Made by a program: the position numbers and the translations under genes. 64,000 nt of DNA, taken from the NCBI GenBank assembly GCA_029202485.1, contig CP119313.1, forward strand, positions 3,038,001-3,102,000, read 5' to 3'. A model generated the notes under the pieces. The model searched no databases, was not told the origin of the DNA, and was given only the letters and a program-made list of their open reading frames with translations. Below, piece after piece: positions 17,790 through 27,325 of the stretch; position 1 is the first letter of the stretch, and every line of letters starts with the position of its first letter. This DNA is from Candidatus Pedobacter colombiensis (GTDB taxonomy: Bacteria; Bacteroidota; Bacteroidia; Sphingobacteriales; Sphingobacteriaceae).

Positions 17790-19415
17790 TTATGGTTTTA
17801 CATTTTTAACATCAACCAAACTGTTCAGGTAATTTTCAATGTTCGTATAACCGTTTTTGAATTTATATTTCACCGCATCTGATGGATCATTAGGATTTAA
17901 ACCATTTTTAATTTCCCATGCATCTGGCATTCCGTCATTATCCGAATCTTTATATGGAGTCCCCTTGTATACTGGATAACCGCCTACCTGACTAATGTCT
18001 GAAATAATCCCTTTCTTATAAGAATCATCCGGTAATCTTCTTTTGATAAACTGCCCTCCAACTCCCGGCTTTGCCTGATCACTGTATTTAACCACACCTG
18101 TTCTTACCTGCTCTACAACACGAATATCCACAGGATCACGCTTTGGTAATGTTGCACCTGCATTGTTCAAAACATAAGTATAGGCATCTTTTGCACTGAT
18201 TGTAGTTACATGTGCCATTGGCAAAGGTTTATCTGTACGGATAGAGTCCAGCAATTTTTGATTATTTGTTGCATCTGCCGGCTGTATGCCACCTGCCCAA
18301 TTGTCTTTCGTTACTTTTTCATTTCCTTCTACTATATTTCCGACAACATAAGCTCTTCCAAATAGATGCGCATACCTTTTATCACGTCCAGATTCCGGCT
18401 TTAAGATCCTATAGGAAATTGGCTGACCTGCAGGAGTAACTGGTCCTGGTTTATAATAATTATTGATAAAACTAAAAAACGAATTGTTGTCACCTCCATC
18501 AGCACTTCTGTTCCACCAGTTAAAAATAACATTATTTACAAAACCGAAGTCGCCATACATACCTACTGAAGGACTTCTGCTGATATTCGATGCCCATAAA
18601 TTTCTCATAAATGTGCTGTTTAAACCACCAATCGTACTTCCAAAAGAATGGTTATAAGTATCTAATGCTTCAGAGAATATTGAGTTTTGTATGGTCACAT
18701 TTACCGTTGGTAGTTTTTCAGGTTTAGCTCCCTCTGTCTTATAAACATGTCTGTAAATAGACATATTTTCATCTAGTCCCCAGCTGGCTGACACATGGTC
18801 GATCATAATGTTACCTATTGGATTTCCTCCCAAGGCATCATCTCTACGGGTTACATCTGTAGCGCCGCGACGGAAACGCATATAACGAATTACGACGTCA
18901 TGCGTATCTATCCACACAGACTCTCCTGCTATACATATCCCATCACCCGGAGCCGATTGTCCGGCAATAGTAACATATGGCGCACGAATACTAACCGGGC
19001 TTTTTAATTTTATAATTCCGGCAACGTTAAAGACGATTATACGGGCACCTCCCTCTTCGCAGGCGGCACGAAATGATCCTGGTCCGCTATCTGACAGATT
19101 TGTGACCACAATCACCCTACCTCCACGACCACCATAAGTAAACGCGCCACCACCTTCAGCTCCTGGAAAAGCGGGAATATTAGCCTGCAAAAGATCTGAA
19201 GGTTTTGATGCATTTGGAACATAAGGTTTGCCATTTTTGGCTTCTTGCTGAACAATCTTAAAGGCTTTTTCCCATGCCAGATCAGATAATTTATCGTTTT
19301 TTGCCTGAACAGCATCTGACGAGTCCTGCATTGCATGTGGAATGGTTGGATATTGTGCCACTGCATGTTGAGTACCTAATAGAGCGCCAAAAAGCAGTAT
19401 GTTATTGAGTTTCAT
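17790..19415 (-). CDS. Pectate/pectin lyase, PL1 (copy a)
   Basis: 541 residues with a signal peptide (GTQHAVAQ). The catalytic beta-helix begins with FPGAEGGGAFTYGGRGGRVI and continues with VTNLSDSGPGSFRAA, ITIAGQSAPGDGI-like and RDDALGG, then IMIDHVSASWGLDENMSIY, the PL1 signature with the calcium-binding Asp cluster. The C-terminus has a Ca-binding-type segment DSDNDGMPDAWEIKNG. Beta-elimination of alpha-1,4-galacturonan is expected, in the periplasm or at the surface. It follows SusD1 after an 86-base gap that contains a large hairpin. The paralogue at 24631-26286 is clearly related along its length. The stop is only 25 bp from operator A of the next operon. Confidence 0.92.
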   Translation of the reverse strand: MKLNNILLFGALLGTQHAVAQYPTIPHAMQDSSDAVQAKNDKLSDLAWEKAFKIVQQEAKNGKPYVPNASKPSDLLQANIPAFPGAEGGGAFTYGGRGGRVIVVTNLSDSGPGSFRAACEEGGARIIVFNVAGIIKLKSPVSIRAPYVTIAGQSAPGDGICIAGESVWIDTHDVVIRYMRFRRGATDVTRRDDALGGNPIGNIMIDHVSASWGLDENMSIYRHVYKTEGAKPEKLPTVNVTIQNSIFSEALDTYNHSFGSTIGGLNSTFMRNLWASNISRSPSVGMYGDFGFVNNVIFNWWNRSADGGDNNSFFSFINNYYKPGPVTPAGQPISYRILKPESGRDKRYAHLFGRAYVVGNIVEGNEKVTKDNWAGGIQPADATNNQKLLDSIRTDKPLPMAHVTTISAKDAYTYVLNNAGATLPKRDPVDIRVVEQVRTGVVKYSDQAKPGVGGQFIKRRLPDDSYKKGIISDISQVGGYPVYKGTPYKDSDNDGMPDAWEIKNGLNPNDPSDAVKYKFKNGYTNIENYLNSLVDVKNVKP

Positions 19416-19437
19416 ATTTTATGAAGTGATTTATTGA

Positions 19438-19488
19438 AAGCTAAGTGAAAAAGTATGATCGAAGTGATCATACCTTTTCACTTAGCTT
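19438..19488 (-). terminator. Long hairpin between susD1 and PL1a (attenuator or processing site)
   Basis: Arms 19438-19460 and 19466-19488 are 23 nt each with one non-Watson-Crick position (a G-U pair in the minus-strand transcript) and a 5-nt loop. No clean T-run follows on the minus strand (TCAATAAAT), so a partial terminator or an mRNA-stabilising/processing stem between susCD and the downstream lyase is more likely than a full stop. Confidence 0.7.
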
Positions 19489-19501
19489 ATATTAAAGATG
19501 A

Positions 19502-21370
19502 TTAATAACCGTTTGTTCCAAACTCAGCTGAGTTGGTAATTGCATCTAACAATGATTGCGGAATAGGGCGGACTTTATTTTTATTGTCATTAAAATTTAC
19601 CCCAACAACAGGATTTGTTGCTTGCAAATAAGCCTTGGTCAAATTTCCTGTGCGTTTCAAGTCATACCAACGCCAGTGCTCACCTGTCAACTCCCTTCCT
19701 CTTTCTTTTAAAATATAATTCACAGTCATATCTGAAGGCAGTACAACCATAGCTGTTTCACGTGTAGTCAATGCAGCTCTTTTTCTAATTACATTTACAT
19801 ATTGTGCTGCTTTATTCTGGTCATTATTGTATAATAAAGCGGCTTCTGCAGCAACCAGATAAATATCACCTAAGCGAATGATAGGAATATCGCCCATCCA
19901 GTACTGATTGGAATAATCATACATTTTGCTAGAGAACTTTTTCATTGCAGGGAACATATTGGTCAGATCTACATCTGGTGCTTGTATGGATGAAGCAAGT
20001 TTATAATTACCTGTTGCAGCATCAAAAATATCACTTGGATCTGCTACCAGCATAGGCATCTTCTTTTTCGTTGCGGCATCGATTGTCCAGTTAGGTGTAA
20101 ACACTGCTAATCCAGCATCATTGGCCATATTCTTTTCTTCTTCCAGCTGCTGTGCACCAAATAACCCAGTATACGCAGCTGTAGTTCCCAATATGGTTTT
20201 TCCAACTATAGAAGCGTCTTTTCCATAGGTTGTTGCCAATGACTGAATAATCACCTTATCAGTGTTTGCATAAAATTTATAAGTAAATGTTTGAGCAAAA
20301 CGGGTATCAGGTGTAGTTTCACTAGGTTCAAAAATACTGGTTAGCAAATATTTACTTGGCTTAAAATATTTTGCATTTGAACGTCCATAAAGAATACTGG
20401 TCTCTCTGGCTCCCCACTCCGCGCCGCGGCCACCAAGATCCGGCAAATAGTACTGGCGGGTACGTCCTCTATTAAAGTTTTCAGGATTTAGTCCTGCTGT
20501 AGCATCAACTGCCTGTAAGAATAAAAATTCGGGATTATTTTTATTATTCGCACCATCCCACAATTTAGCGAAACCTGATTTCTGAGCGTCACTTAAATAT
20601 AAAGAACACTTATATTTTGCAGGATTATTAATCAATTCTTCTGCAGTTTCAAGAGCCAATTTTGCATACTGATCTTTTTCACCAAGCCTTGTTCTTTGCA
20701 GATAAGCTTTGGCCAATAACGCATAGGCTGCTTTTCTGGTTACACGACCTCTTAACGTTTGATCAATGGGTAAGTTATCACATGCAAATTTAAGATCTGA
20801 AAAAATTAAATCATAAAACTCCTTTTCAGTGCTGCGCTTAGGTTCTGTATCTACACCACTAATTGCTGCAGATTTTGTTTGCAACACCACACCACCAAAT
20901 TGCTCGACCAGATTAAAGTTGGCATAGGCCCTGATAAAATAGGCTTCAGCTATCTTGGCATTTAATTCCTGCTGAGTAGCATATCCCTTTACATCTTTGG
21001 CATAATAAATAGCAGTATTACAAAAGTTAATCATTGAATACAAACCATTCCAAATTACTTTTAATGTGCCACTAGCCGTTGTTAACGAGTTGTCATATAA
21101 GCAAAGGCCAATCTCACTAGTACCATAGTTGACCCAACTATCTGTACCCGCTTCTGTGGGGCCAATAAAATCAACTTTTCCGTGAAAAAAGTAAAGATCA
21201 GTATAGCAACCATTAATTAATCCTTCAAAGCCCGCTTTTTCTCCATAAGCAGTCTCTAAGGACACTGTACTTGGATTATATTCATCTAACTTGGTGCAAG
21301 ACGACAATACTCCTGATGAGATAAATAATCCGGCAAACAAAATTCTATATATCGTTTTCATCTTCTTCAA
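19502..21370 (-). CDS. SusD-family glycan-binding lipoprotein (pair 1)
   Basis: 622 residues. Lipobox GVLSSC gives a surface lipoprotein that pairs with SusC1, whose stop is 12 bases before this start. Features typical of RagB/SusD: the YNPST N-terminus, the tetratricopeptide-like region EAYFIRAYANFNLVEQFGGVVL, and the C-terminal block LGDIYLVAAEAALLYN...NVIRKRAALTT with RGRELTGEHWRWYDLKRTG. It captures oligosaccharides for import through SusC. The ligand is presumably a pectic oligosaccharide, as a PL1 gene follows directly. Confidence 0.95.
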   Translation of the reverse strand: MKKMKTIYRILFAGLFISSGVLSSCTKLDEYNPSTVSLETAYGEKAGFEGLINGCYTDLYFFHGKVDFIGPTEAGTDSWVNYGTSEIGLCLYDNSLTTASGTLKVIWNGLYSMINFCNTAIYYAKDVKGYATQQELNAKIAEAYFIRAYANFNLVEQFGGVVLQTKSAAISGVDTEPKRSTEKEFYDLIFSDLKFACDNLPIDQTLRGRVTRKAAYALLAKAYLQRTRLGEKDQYAKLALETAEELINNPAKYKCSLYLSDAQKSGFAKLWDGANNKNNPEFLFLQAVDATAGLNPENFNRGRTRQYYLPDLGGRGAEWGARETSILYGRSNAKYFKPSKYLLTSIFEPSETTPDTRFAQTFTYKFYANTDKVIIQSLATTYGKDASIVGKTILGTTAAYTGLFGAQQLEEEKNMANDAGLAVFTPNWTIDAATKKKMPMLVADPSDIFDAATGNYKLASSIQAPDVDLTNMFPAMKKFSSKMYDYSNQYWMGDIPIIRLGDIYLVAAEAALLYNNDQNKAAQYVNVIRKRAALTTRETAMVVLPSDMTVNYILKERGRELTGEHWRWYDLKRTGNLTKAYLQATNPVVGVNFNDNKNKVRPIPQSLLDAITNSAEFGTNGY

Positions 21371-21381
21371 TTTTATTTTAA

Positions 21382-24300
21382 TTAAAATGACATATTAATA
21401 CCTAATACCAATTGTTTATACAATGGGAAAGAGTCTGAGCCTCCAGTTTCAGGATCTACATCTTTTAGCAAACTACTTTTTGCATAAATAAATGGATTAT
21501 ATGCTGTTCCATAAATTCTCATTCTTGAGATACCCAATTTGCTGCCAACATTTTTAGGAAGTGTATACCCTAATGTGACATTTTTAATTTTTACATACGA
21601 ACCATCAACAATGGACAATGCTGACAAGTAGTTTGAGCTCATGGTTGATCCCGGCTGAGGAAAATCATTAGTTGGATTAGTTGGTGTCCAGTAATTATAG
21701 GATGCCGGCTGAGCAACAGCATTCCAATACCCTAAAATAGGAGCATTAATCGTCTGACCATACCTCATGTTTACAAAAACTGTTAAATCAAAGTTTTTGT
21801 AAACAAATGTATTCTGCAAGCCTAAGGTCCAATCTGGATTCCTATGGCCCAAAATCATTTTATCTTTTGCTGAATAAGTGTGTACTCCTTCATCAGAAAC
21901 GCCATTAGCATCGTTTCTTGGAACCGTTGCCAGTTTGACATCTCCAGGTTTAGCACCATATTTTAAAGCCTCTGCTTCTTCACCCAATTGCCAAACACCA
22001 ATTTTTTTGTAATCGTATGTTGTTTTTAATGGGTAACCAACAAACAAATTTTCAGAAATCAGTTGGTCTGCACTAACCGAATTTCCAAGATCAATACTTT
22101 TTAATTTTTCTTTTGCTTTTGTAAATGTTAATGCAGAACTCCACTGAAAATCTTTATTCACAATATTCCTGCTGTTTAATGTAAATTCTATGCCTTGGTT
22201 TTCTGTTTTAGCGATGTTTGAGACCTTGATATAAGAATTTTTAGCATCAAAACCACCAGAAGTAGTAGGCAGTGCTCTTTTATACAAAACACCATCGGTA
22301 TGGGTATGATACCAATCTACACTAACATTTAGACGATCTTTGAGTAAAGAAAAATCCAAACCTAAATTGGTACTATACGATTTTTCCCAGGTCAGCTCGA
22401 AATTTCCCAATGCTTGCTTTAATACATAAATTGGCAATATTGAGGTTCCGCCGAGAGATAAATTTGAAGCAGCCGTTTTAGCCGAAACTTCGGTAATACT
22501 TTGGTAAGGATCAATACCATCATTTCCTGTTCCCCCATAACTCGCTCTTATTTTCAGATTACTTAGCCATGATTTTGTATCCTGCATAAAGTTCTCTTCA
22601 CTAATTCTCCATCCAAGAGCAACAGAAGGAAATGCTGACCAATGTTTAAACAATTGAGATGCTCCATCCCAGCGATTAGAAGCAGTAAGTAGATATTTAC
22701 CTTTATAACTATAATTTAACCTTGCCGCATATGACATTTTACTGATCTCTGAATATGATGTACCTCTTCCGGTAACATTTTTTCCGGCGCCCAAATTATA
22801 ATAAAGATATTTATCATAGTCCAAACCATCTACGGATGTAGTTGAGCTCTCATTTTTTGTTGATTGCATTGAAGTTATACCTGTAACCGTAAAACTATGA
22901 TCGTTTTCTAGAACAAAATTATAGGTAGCAAAATTCTCCCAAATATAACTGTATCCCAGTCCTGTTGAATAACTTGCTTCTTTATTTATCCTTGATTCTG
23001 AAGCCAGATTGTAGGATTTCTCATTTTGAAAAGTACCATTGCGAGAAGAAGATATGGATAAGCCTAAATTTGATCTTATCATAAGATTTTTAATGGGAGT
23101 AAATTCTGCGTAAGGATTCAATGCCAAATTAAGATTCTTAGTATTATTTACGAGCACCCCTGGAGCATAATTAGCAATTGGACTAACATAACCCGCAGTC
23201 TTATCTGTTTCAGTACCTAATGGGTAAAGTTTTACAGACCCGTCTTCATTATAAGCTTCGCCTACAGGAGGTACACCAAAGGCTTTATTAATGCGACTAT
23301 TGGTTGCATCAATATTTTTACCATTAAATGTGGTTTGGATACCAGCTTTCAATAATTTATTGAATCTAACATCAACACCTGCCCTTACATTAAAGATTTG
23401 AGAAGCATCGCTTTTATAAATTCCCTTTTCACCAATGTAACCCAATGACATGTAGGCCTGTGTTTTTTCGGTGCCACCTCTTAAAGAAACATGGTGGTTT
23501 TGTTGTATCCCTGTTCTTAATGTTTCGTCAACCCAGTCTATCCATTGTCCGGCGTTAATTGCATCTCTTACATTAGCAGCAATATCTAAGTCAATTAAAC
23601 TGTTAGCTTGTAGACCTTTTAGGGCAAAATACTTGTCTTTTAAATACTGTACCCAGGCATCATTCATTAGTGGCTTAGGAAATTTAGCAAATCCATTTAC
23701 TCCATAATAGCTATCTACATCTATCTGCGTCTTTCCGTCAATTGCTTTTTTGGTAGTCACAATAATTACTCCATTCGCACCAGCAACACCATAAATTGCG
23801 GTTGAAGAAGCATCCTTCAAAACATCGATAGATTCAATATCGTTAGGATTTAACATAGTAATATTTCCAGGAATCCCATCAATAATGTACAAGGGGGTTG
23901 ATGATCCATTAATTGATCTGTTTCCCCGCAACAGTATACTTGGACTAGCACCTGCCTTGCCGCTAGAGCGTTCAATATCTAAACCCGCTACTCTACCTTG
24001 CAGGGCTTCAATTGGATTACTGACCGGACTTAAGGCAATATCAGCTGCCTTTACACTAGAAACGGCACCTGTTAAATCCTTTTTCTTAACAGTACCATAC
24101 CCAATAACTACTACTTCGTCCAGCCCTGAATTACCTTCTTCTAAGATAATATTAATTGTCGTTTTATTACCTGGACGAACTTCCTGAGTATTGAAGCCAA
24201 TATAGCTAAAGACCAATATTTCATTCCCTATTGGTAGGGTTAACTTGTAAGCGCCATTTGCATCAGTACTTGTAACTGTGCCTGATCCCTTAATCCTTAC

Positions 24301-24519
24301 GCTTACGCCTGGGATTGGTTTTCCTTTTGCATCTTTTACCGTACCATTGATTACAACCTGTGCAGTTTGTTTTCGATACGAAAGCAAATTTTCGATGGGT
24401 AAACTTGAGCTATTGGCTCCATAAGCTGTTGCCGATAAAACCAGTGATGCTAGCAAAGGCATACTTACCATCCTCGTTTTTTTACTTAAATAGTGGTGGG
24501 TTTGTAAAATTGGATTCAT
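21382..24519 (-). CDS. SusC-family TonB-dependent outer-membrane transporter (pair 1)
   Basis: The start is placed at ATG 24519 (MNPILQTHHY), giving 1045 residues; the longer frame to 24564 would begin close to the 3' flank of the upstream gene's terminator hairpin. A signal region (VLSATAYG) is followed by a carboxypeptidase-D-regulatory-like domain (VVINGTVKDAKGKPIPGVSVRIKG), the TonB box region DEVVVIGYGTVKKKDLTGAV, a plug with LYIIDGIPGN and LKDASSTAIYG, and the 22-strand barrel ending in LGINMSF. It imports oligosaccharides with SusD1. It is less like SusC2 and SusC3 than they are to each other. I saw no copy of the shared operator upstream. Confidence 0.95.
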   Translation of the reverse strand: MNPILQTHHYLSKKTRMVSMPLLASLVLSATAYGANSSSLPIENLLSYRKQTAQVVINGTVKDAKGKPIPGVSVRIKGSGTVTSTDANGAYKLTLPIGNEILVFSYIGFNTQEVRPGNKTTINIILEEGNSGLDEVVVIGYGTVKKKDLTGAVSSVKAADIALSPVSNPIEALQGRVAGLDIERSSGKAGASPSILLRGNRSINGSSTPLYIIDGIPGNITMLNPNDIESIDVLKDASSTAIYGVAGANGVIIVTTKKAIDGKTQIDVDSYYGVNGFAKFPKPLMNDAWVQYLKDKYFALKGLQANSLIDLDIAANVRDAINAGQWIDWVDETLRTGIQQNHHVSLRGGTEKTQAYMSLGYIGEKGIYKSDASQIFNVRAGVDVRFNKLLKAGIQTTFNGKNIDATNSRINKAFGVPPVGEAYNEDGSVKLYPLGTETDKTAGYVSPIANYAPGVLVNNTKNLNLALNPYAEFTPIKNLMIRSNLGLSISSSRNGTFQNEKSYNLASESRINKEASYSTGLGYSYIWENFATYNFVLENDHSFTVTGITSMQSTKNESSTTSVDGLDYDKYLYYNLGAGKNVTGRGTSYSEISKMSYAARLNYSYKGKYLLTASNRWDGASQLFKHWSAFPSVALGWRISEENFMQDTKSWLSNLKIRASYGGTGNDGIDPYQSITEVSAKTAASNLSLGGTSILPIYVLKQALGNFELTWEKSYSTNLGLDFSLLKDRLNVSVDWYHTHTDGVLYKRALPTTSGGFDAKNSYIKVSNIAKTENQGIEFTLNSRNIVNKDFQWSSALTFTKAKEKLKSIDLGNSVSADQLISENLFVGYPLKTTYDYKKIGVWQLGEEAEALKYGAKPGDVKLATVPRNDANGVSDEGVHTYSAKDKMILGHRNPDWTLGLQNTFVYKNFDLTVFVNMRYGQTINAPILGYWNAVAQPASYNYWTPTNPTNDFPQPGSTMSSNYLSALSIVDGSYVKIKNVTLGYTLPKNVGSKLGISRMRIYGTAYNPFIYAKSSLLKDVDPETGGSDSFPLYKQLVLGINMSF

Positions 24520-24570
24520 ATTTTGGTTATTTTGGTTTCTAAAAAGTAATACGGAGAAGCGCATTTTTAA

Positions 24571-24615
24571 ATAAATCGACTATGCCTGATTTTACATCAG
24601 ACATAGTCGATTTAT
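24571..24615 (-). terminator. Hairpin after PL1b, probable terminator
   Basis: Arms 24571-24590 and 24596-24615 are complementary over 20 nt with one G-U position and a 5-nt loop. On the minus strand it begins 16 nt after the PL1b stop and is followed by TTTAAAAA, an imperfect U-tract. It separates the monocistronic PL1b gene from susC1. Confidence 0.7.
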
Positions 24616-24630
24616 CTTCAATAATTATCC

Positions 24631-26286
24631 TTATGGTTTAACTGTCTTAATAGGAACAACACTATTTAAATAAACTTCGATATTAGAATATCCGCTCTTA
24701 GTGATTTTAGCTGCATCAGAAGCATCATTAGGATTTAATCCGTTTTTAATTTCATAACTATCTGGCATACCATCATTATCAGAATCCTTATAAGGCGTTC
24801 CTTTATATTCAGGATAACCACCTACCTGACTGATATCTGTAATGATACCCATTTTATAAGAATCTTTTGGCAATCTACGATGCTGAAAATCCGGTTTATC
24901 TGATAGTTTTACATCCTTCAGGTAGTCAATTTTACCTGTTCTTACTTGTTCAATTATACGCGTATCCACAGGATCACGTTTAGGTAAAGTTGCACCAACA
25001 TTAGCCAATACATATTTATGTGCATCCATTGTTGGCAAAATGGTCATTTCTGCCATTGGGAATGGTTTTTTAACACGCATAGCAGCGAAGTATGGCTTTG
25101 CCTGATCGTAGGTCATCAGGCTACCTTTCTTATCTTCCAGCTGAATGCCACCATCCCAATTATCTTTAGTTACTTTTTCATTACCCTCAATGATATTTCC
25201 TTCAACATAAGCTCTTCCAAACACCACATAAGGCAATTTGCTTCGGCCAGATTCAGGTTTTAATATTCTATAGCTGATTGGATCTTTTAAAGAGGTTACC
25301 GGACCTGGTTTGTAATAATTGTTAATAATATTATACATAGCAGTATAATCGCCGCCATCTGTAGAGCGGTTGTTCCAGTTAAAAATCACATTATTGGCGA
25401 AATTAAAAATACCATTCCAGCCAATCGATGGATTACGAGCACCATTATCGGCCCAGAGGTTACGCATAAAACTGCAGTTTTCTCCACCAAGGGTACTTCC
25501 AAAAGCATGGTTCCAGGTATCCAAAGCCTCGGAGAAGATAGAGTTTTGGATGGTAATATTTACTGTAGCCAACTTAACTTCAGGTTTACCAGTACTGTCA
25601 TTATACATATGGCGATATATAGACATATTTTCGTCAAGCCCCCAACTGGCTGAAACATGATCTATCATGATGTTGCCTACCGGATTTCCTCCGATTGCAT
25701 CGTCTCTACGACCAACAAAAGTTTCTCCCCTTCTGAAACGCATAAAACGAACTATTACATCATGTGTATTTAACCAAACTGACTCTCCAGCTACACAAAC
25801 ACCATCACCAGGTGCGGTTTGACCTGCAATGGTAATATAAGGTGCACGAATAATTAAAGGTGTGTTAATCCGGATAATTCCAGATACATTAAATACTACG
25901 ATTCTTGCGCCACCCTGTTCGCATGCATCACGCAAAGAACCCGGACCGCTATCATTTAAATTTGTAACCACAATTACGCGCCCCCCGCGACCACCAAAGC
26001 TATGTGCACCACCACCTTCTGCTCCTGGAAAAGCCAATAGTTCTGATTGTGGAAGATCCACCGGTCGGCCTGCCCATGGAATATAGGGTTTGCCTTCTTT
26101 TGCTTCTTTCTCTATGATAGGAAGTGCCTTTTGCCACGCAATATCTGATTGACGATAAGCTTCATTCATCATATCCTCTGATTTTTTTTTGATATCAGGA
26201 GGTATATTAGGGTATTGAGCAAAAGTTGAAAACGCTGCTACAACAAGTGTTGCAGAAAATACGAATTGCAAAAATCTAGTTTTCAT
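24631..26286 (-). CDS. Pectate/pectin lyase, PL1 (copy b)
   Basis: 551 residues with a signal peptide (FSTFAQ). The core is the same as copy a: AFPGAEGGGAHSFGGRGGRV, then ITIAGQTAPGDGVCVAGESV, RRDDAIGGNP and IMIDHVSASWGLDENMSIY, with the C-terminal DSDNDGMPDSYEIKNG segment. Sequence is conserved with copy a throughout, so they are paralogues from a local duplication. Unlike copy a, it stands alone, with a terminator hairpin after it and promoter copy B before it, so its expression is probably tied to the putative AraC regulon and not to susCD1. Expected role: first cleavage of the galacturonan backbone. Confidence 0.92.
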   Translation of the reverse strand: MKTRFLQFVFSATLVVAAFSTFAQYPNIPPDIKKKSEDMMNEAYRQSDIAWQKALPIIEKEAKEGKPYIPWAGRPVDLPQSELLAFPGAEGGGAHSFGGRGGRVIVVTNLNDSGPGSLRDACEQGGARIVVFNVSGIIRINTPLIIRAPYITIAGQTAPGDGVCVAGESVWLNTHDVIVRFMRFRRGETFVGRRDDAIGGNPVGNIMIDHVSASWGLDENMSIYRHMYNDSTGKPEVKLATVNITIQNSIFSEALDTWNHAFGSTLGGENCSFMRNLWADNGARNPSIGWNGIFNFANNVIFNWNNRSTDGGDYTAMYNIINNYYKPGPVTSLKDPISYRILKPESGRSKLPYVVFGRAYVEGNIIEGNEKVTKDNWDGGIQLEDKKGSLMTYDQAKPYFAAMRVKKPFPMAEMTILPTMDAHKYVLANVGATLPKRDPVDTRIIEQVRTGKIDYLKDVKLSDKPDFQHRRLPKDSYKMGIITDISQVGGYPEYKGTPYKDSDNDGMPDSYEIKNGLNPNDASDAAKITKSGYSNIEVYLNSVVPIKTVKP

Positions 26287-26716
26287 CGATGTTTAGGCTA
26301 ACAAATACCAAAAATTAAGCAATCATTTTTCAGATACAGGATCTAGTTGAAATATATAAAACGAGCTCATTTTTTGGTATTTCTGGTTTAATTCTTTTTT
26401 GGTTAGATTGTGTATTAGTCCAAAATTGCAACCTAAAAAACGCTATTTACTATAGCATTTTCTCAATATTTTGTACAATCTTATCACATTACTTTTTTAT
26501 ACGTCAAAATAACGGTTTATATTGCAAATCTGTTACATATTTTTGAAAATAATGGAAAGTTGAAAGAGCACAAATAATTTCATTATATTTAACCAAGGGT
26601 TAACGAGCCTCTATAACATTTTTATTAAACTAACTTTTGCAATACATACTCAGACTGCCTTCGTCTGTGTTTATTGATACTTTAAACAAAATACACCTAC
26701 CAACTGTATAAAAGAA
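26287..26716. other. 430-bp divergent intergenic region between PL1b and the thioredoxin/kinase pair
   Basis: AT-rich. It holds promoter copy B (26421-26486) for leftward PL1b. A TATTTTTG at 26538-26545 fits the TAnnTTTG -7 pattern on the plus strand and could serve the thioredoxin-kinase operon, with a leader of about 165 nt, but it lacks a clear -33 partner. I see no open reading frame or RNA gene here. Confidence 0.5.
26421..26486 (-). promoter_or_regulatory. Promoter copy B: shared operator plus -7 box, before PL1b
   Basis: Plus-strand CAAAATTG at 26421-26428 is a one-mismatch -7 box for leftward transcription. The operator at 26458-26486 reads TTTTCTCAATAT, continued by TTTGTACAATCTTATCA, 29 bp from the box. 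The predicted leader to the PL1b ATG is about 130 nt. The sequence between box and operator (TTTACTATAGCA next to the operator) resembles copies A and D. Confidence 0.68.
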
Positions 26717-27313
26717 ATGAAGAAAACAATAGTAATGATCTGGTTGATGCTCCTTCTTATTATAGTAGGCGCATTATTTTGGTATAATGAATGGGTATAC
26801 CAGTTGCCGACACCGGTTCCTAAGAATTACAAAACAGTTAACATTGGAGAAGTAATTGAATTAAATAGCCAACTAAAAAAGTTAAATAATAATCCCCTTT
26901 TTCTTCACTTCTTTAACCCTGATTGCCCCTGCTCAAGATTTAACATTAAAAACTTTAAATCATTAGTCGCCCAATATAAGACTCAAGTGAATTTTATAGT
27001 GGTTGTCGTTAGTCATAAAACATTTACTGTTAATTCGATACAAAATAAATTCAATTTAGATATACCCATTTTGTTTGACAATTCTATAGCCAGCTCCTGT
27101 GGGGTTTATTCTACACCGCAAGCCGTACTTATAGATAAGGAACATAAACTATATTATAGGGGAAACTACAACAGAAGTCGCTATTGCACTGACGAAAAAA
27201 CAAATTATGCAAAAATGGCTATAACAGGCCTATTAAATCAGCATACCAGACTAACTTTTAGTCAGTTTGCATTAAAAGCCTATGGTTGTCAATTGCCAGA
27301 TTGCACTCAATAA
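26717..27313 (+). CDS. Membrane-anchored thioredoxin-fold protein with CPC motif
   Basis: 198 residues. One N-terminal membrane segment (about 5-23, IVMIWLMLLLIIVGALFW) leaves the rest outside the cytoplasm. The redox-fold part has LFLHFFNPDCPCSRFN with Cys70 and Cys72 in a C-P-C arrangement instead of the usual CxxC. A beta-strand and cis-Pro loop follow at YSTPQAVLIDKEHKLYYRGNY. Extra cysteines occur at SSCGVY, RYCTDE and near the end (YGCQLPDCTQ). It resembles the DUF6436-type thioredoxin-like family. The kinase gene starts 12 bases later, so they form an operon. A redox or copper-handling accessory for the sensor is possible; no function is assigned. Confidence 0.75.
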   Translation: MKKTIVMIWLMLLLIIVGALFWYNEWVYQLPTPVPKNYKTVNIGEVIELNSQLKKLNNNPLFLHFFNPDCPCSRFNIKNFKSLVAQYKTQVNFIVVVVSHKTFTVNSIQNKFNLDIPILFDNSIASSCGVYSTPQAVLIDKEHKLYYRGNYNRSRYCTDEKTNYAKMAITGLLNQHTRLTFSQFALKAYGCQLPDCTQ

Positions 27314-27325
27314 TAAAAATCGATT

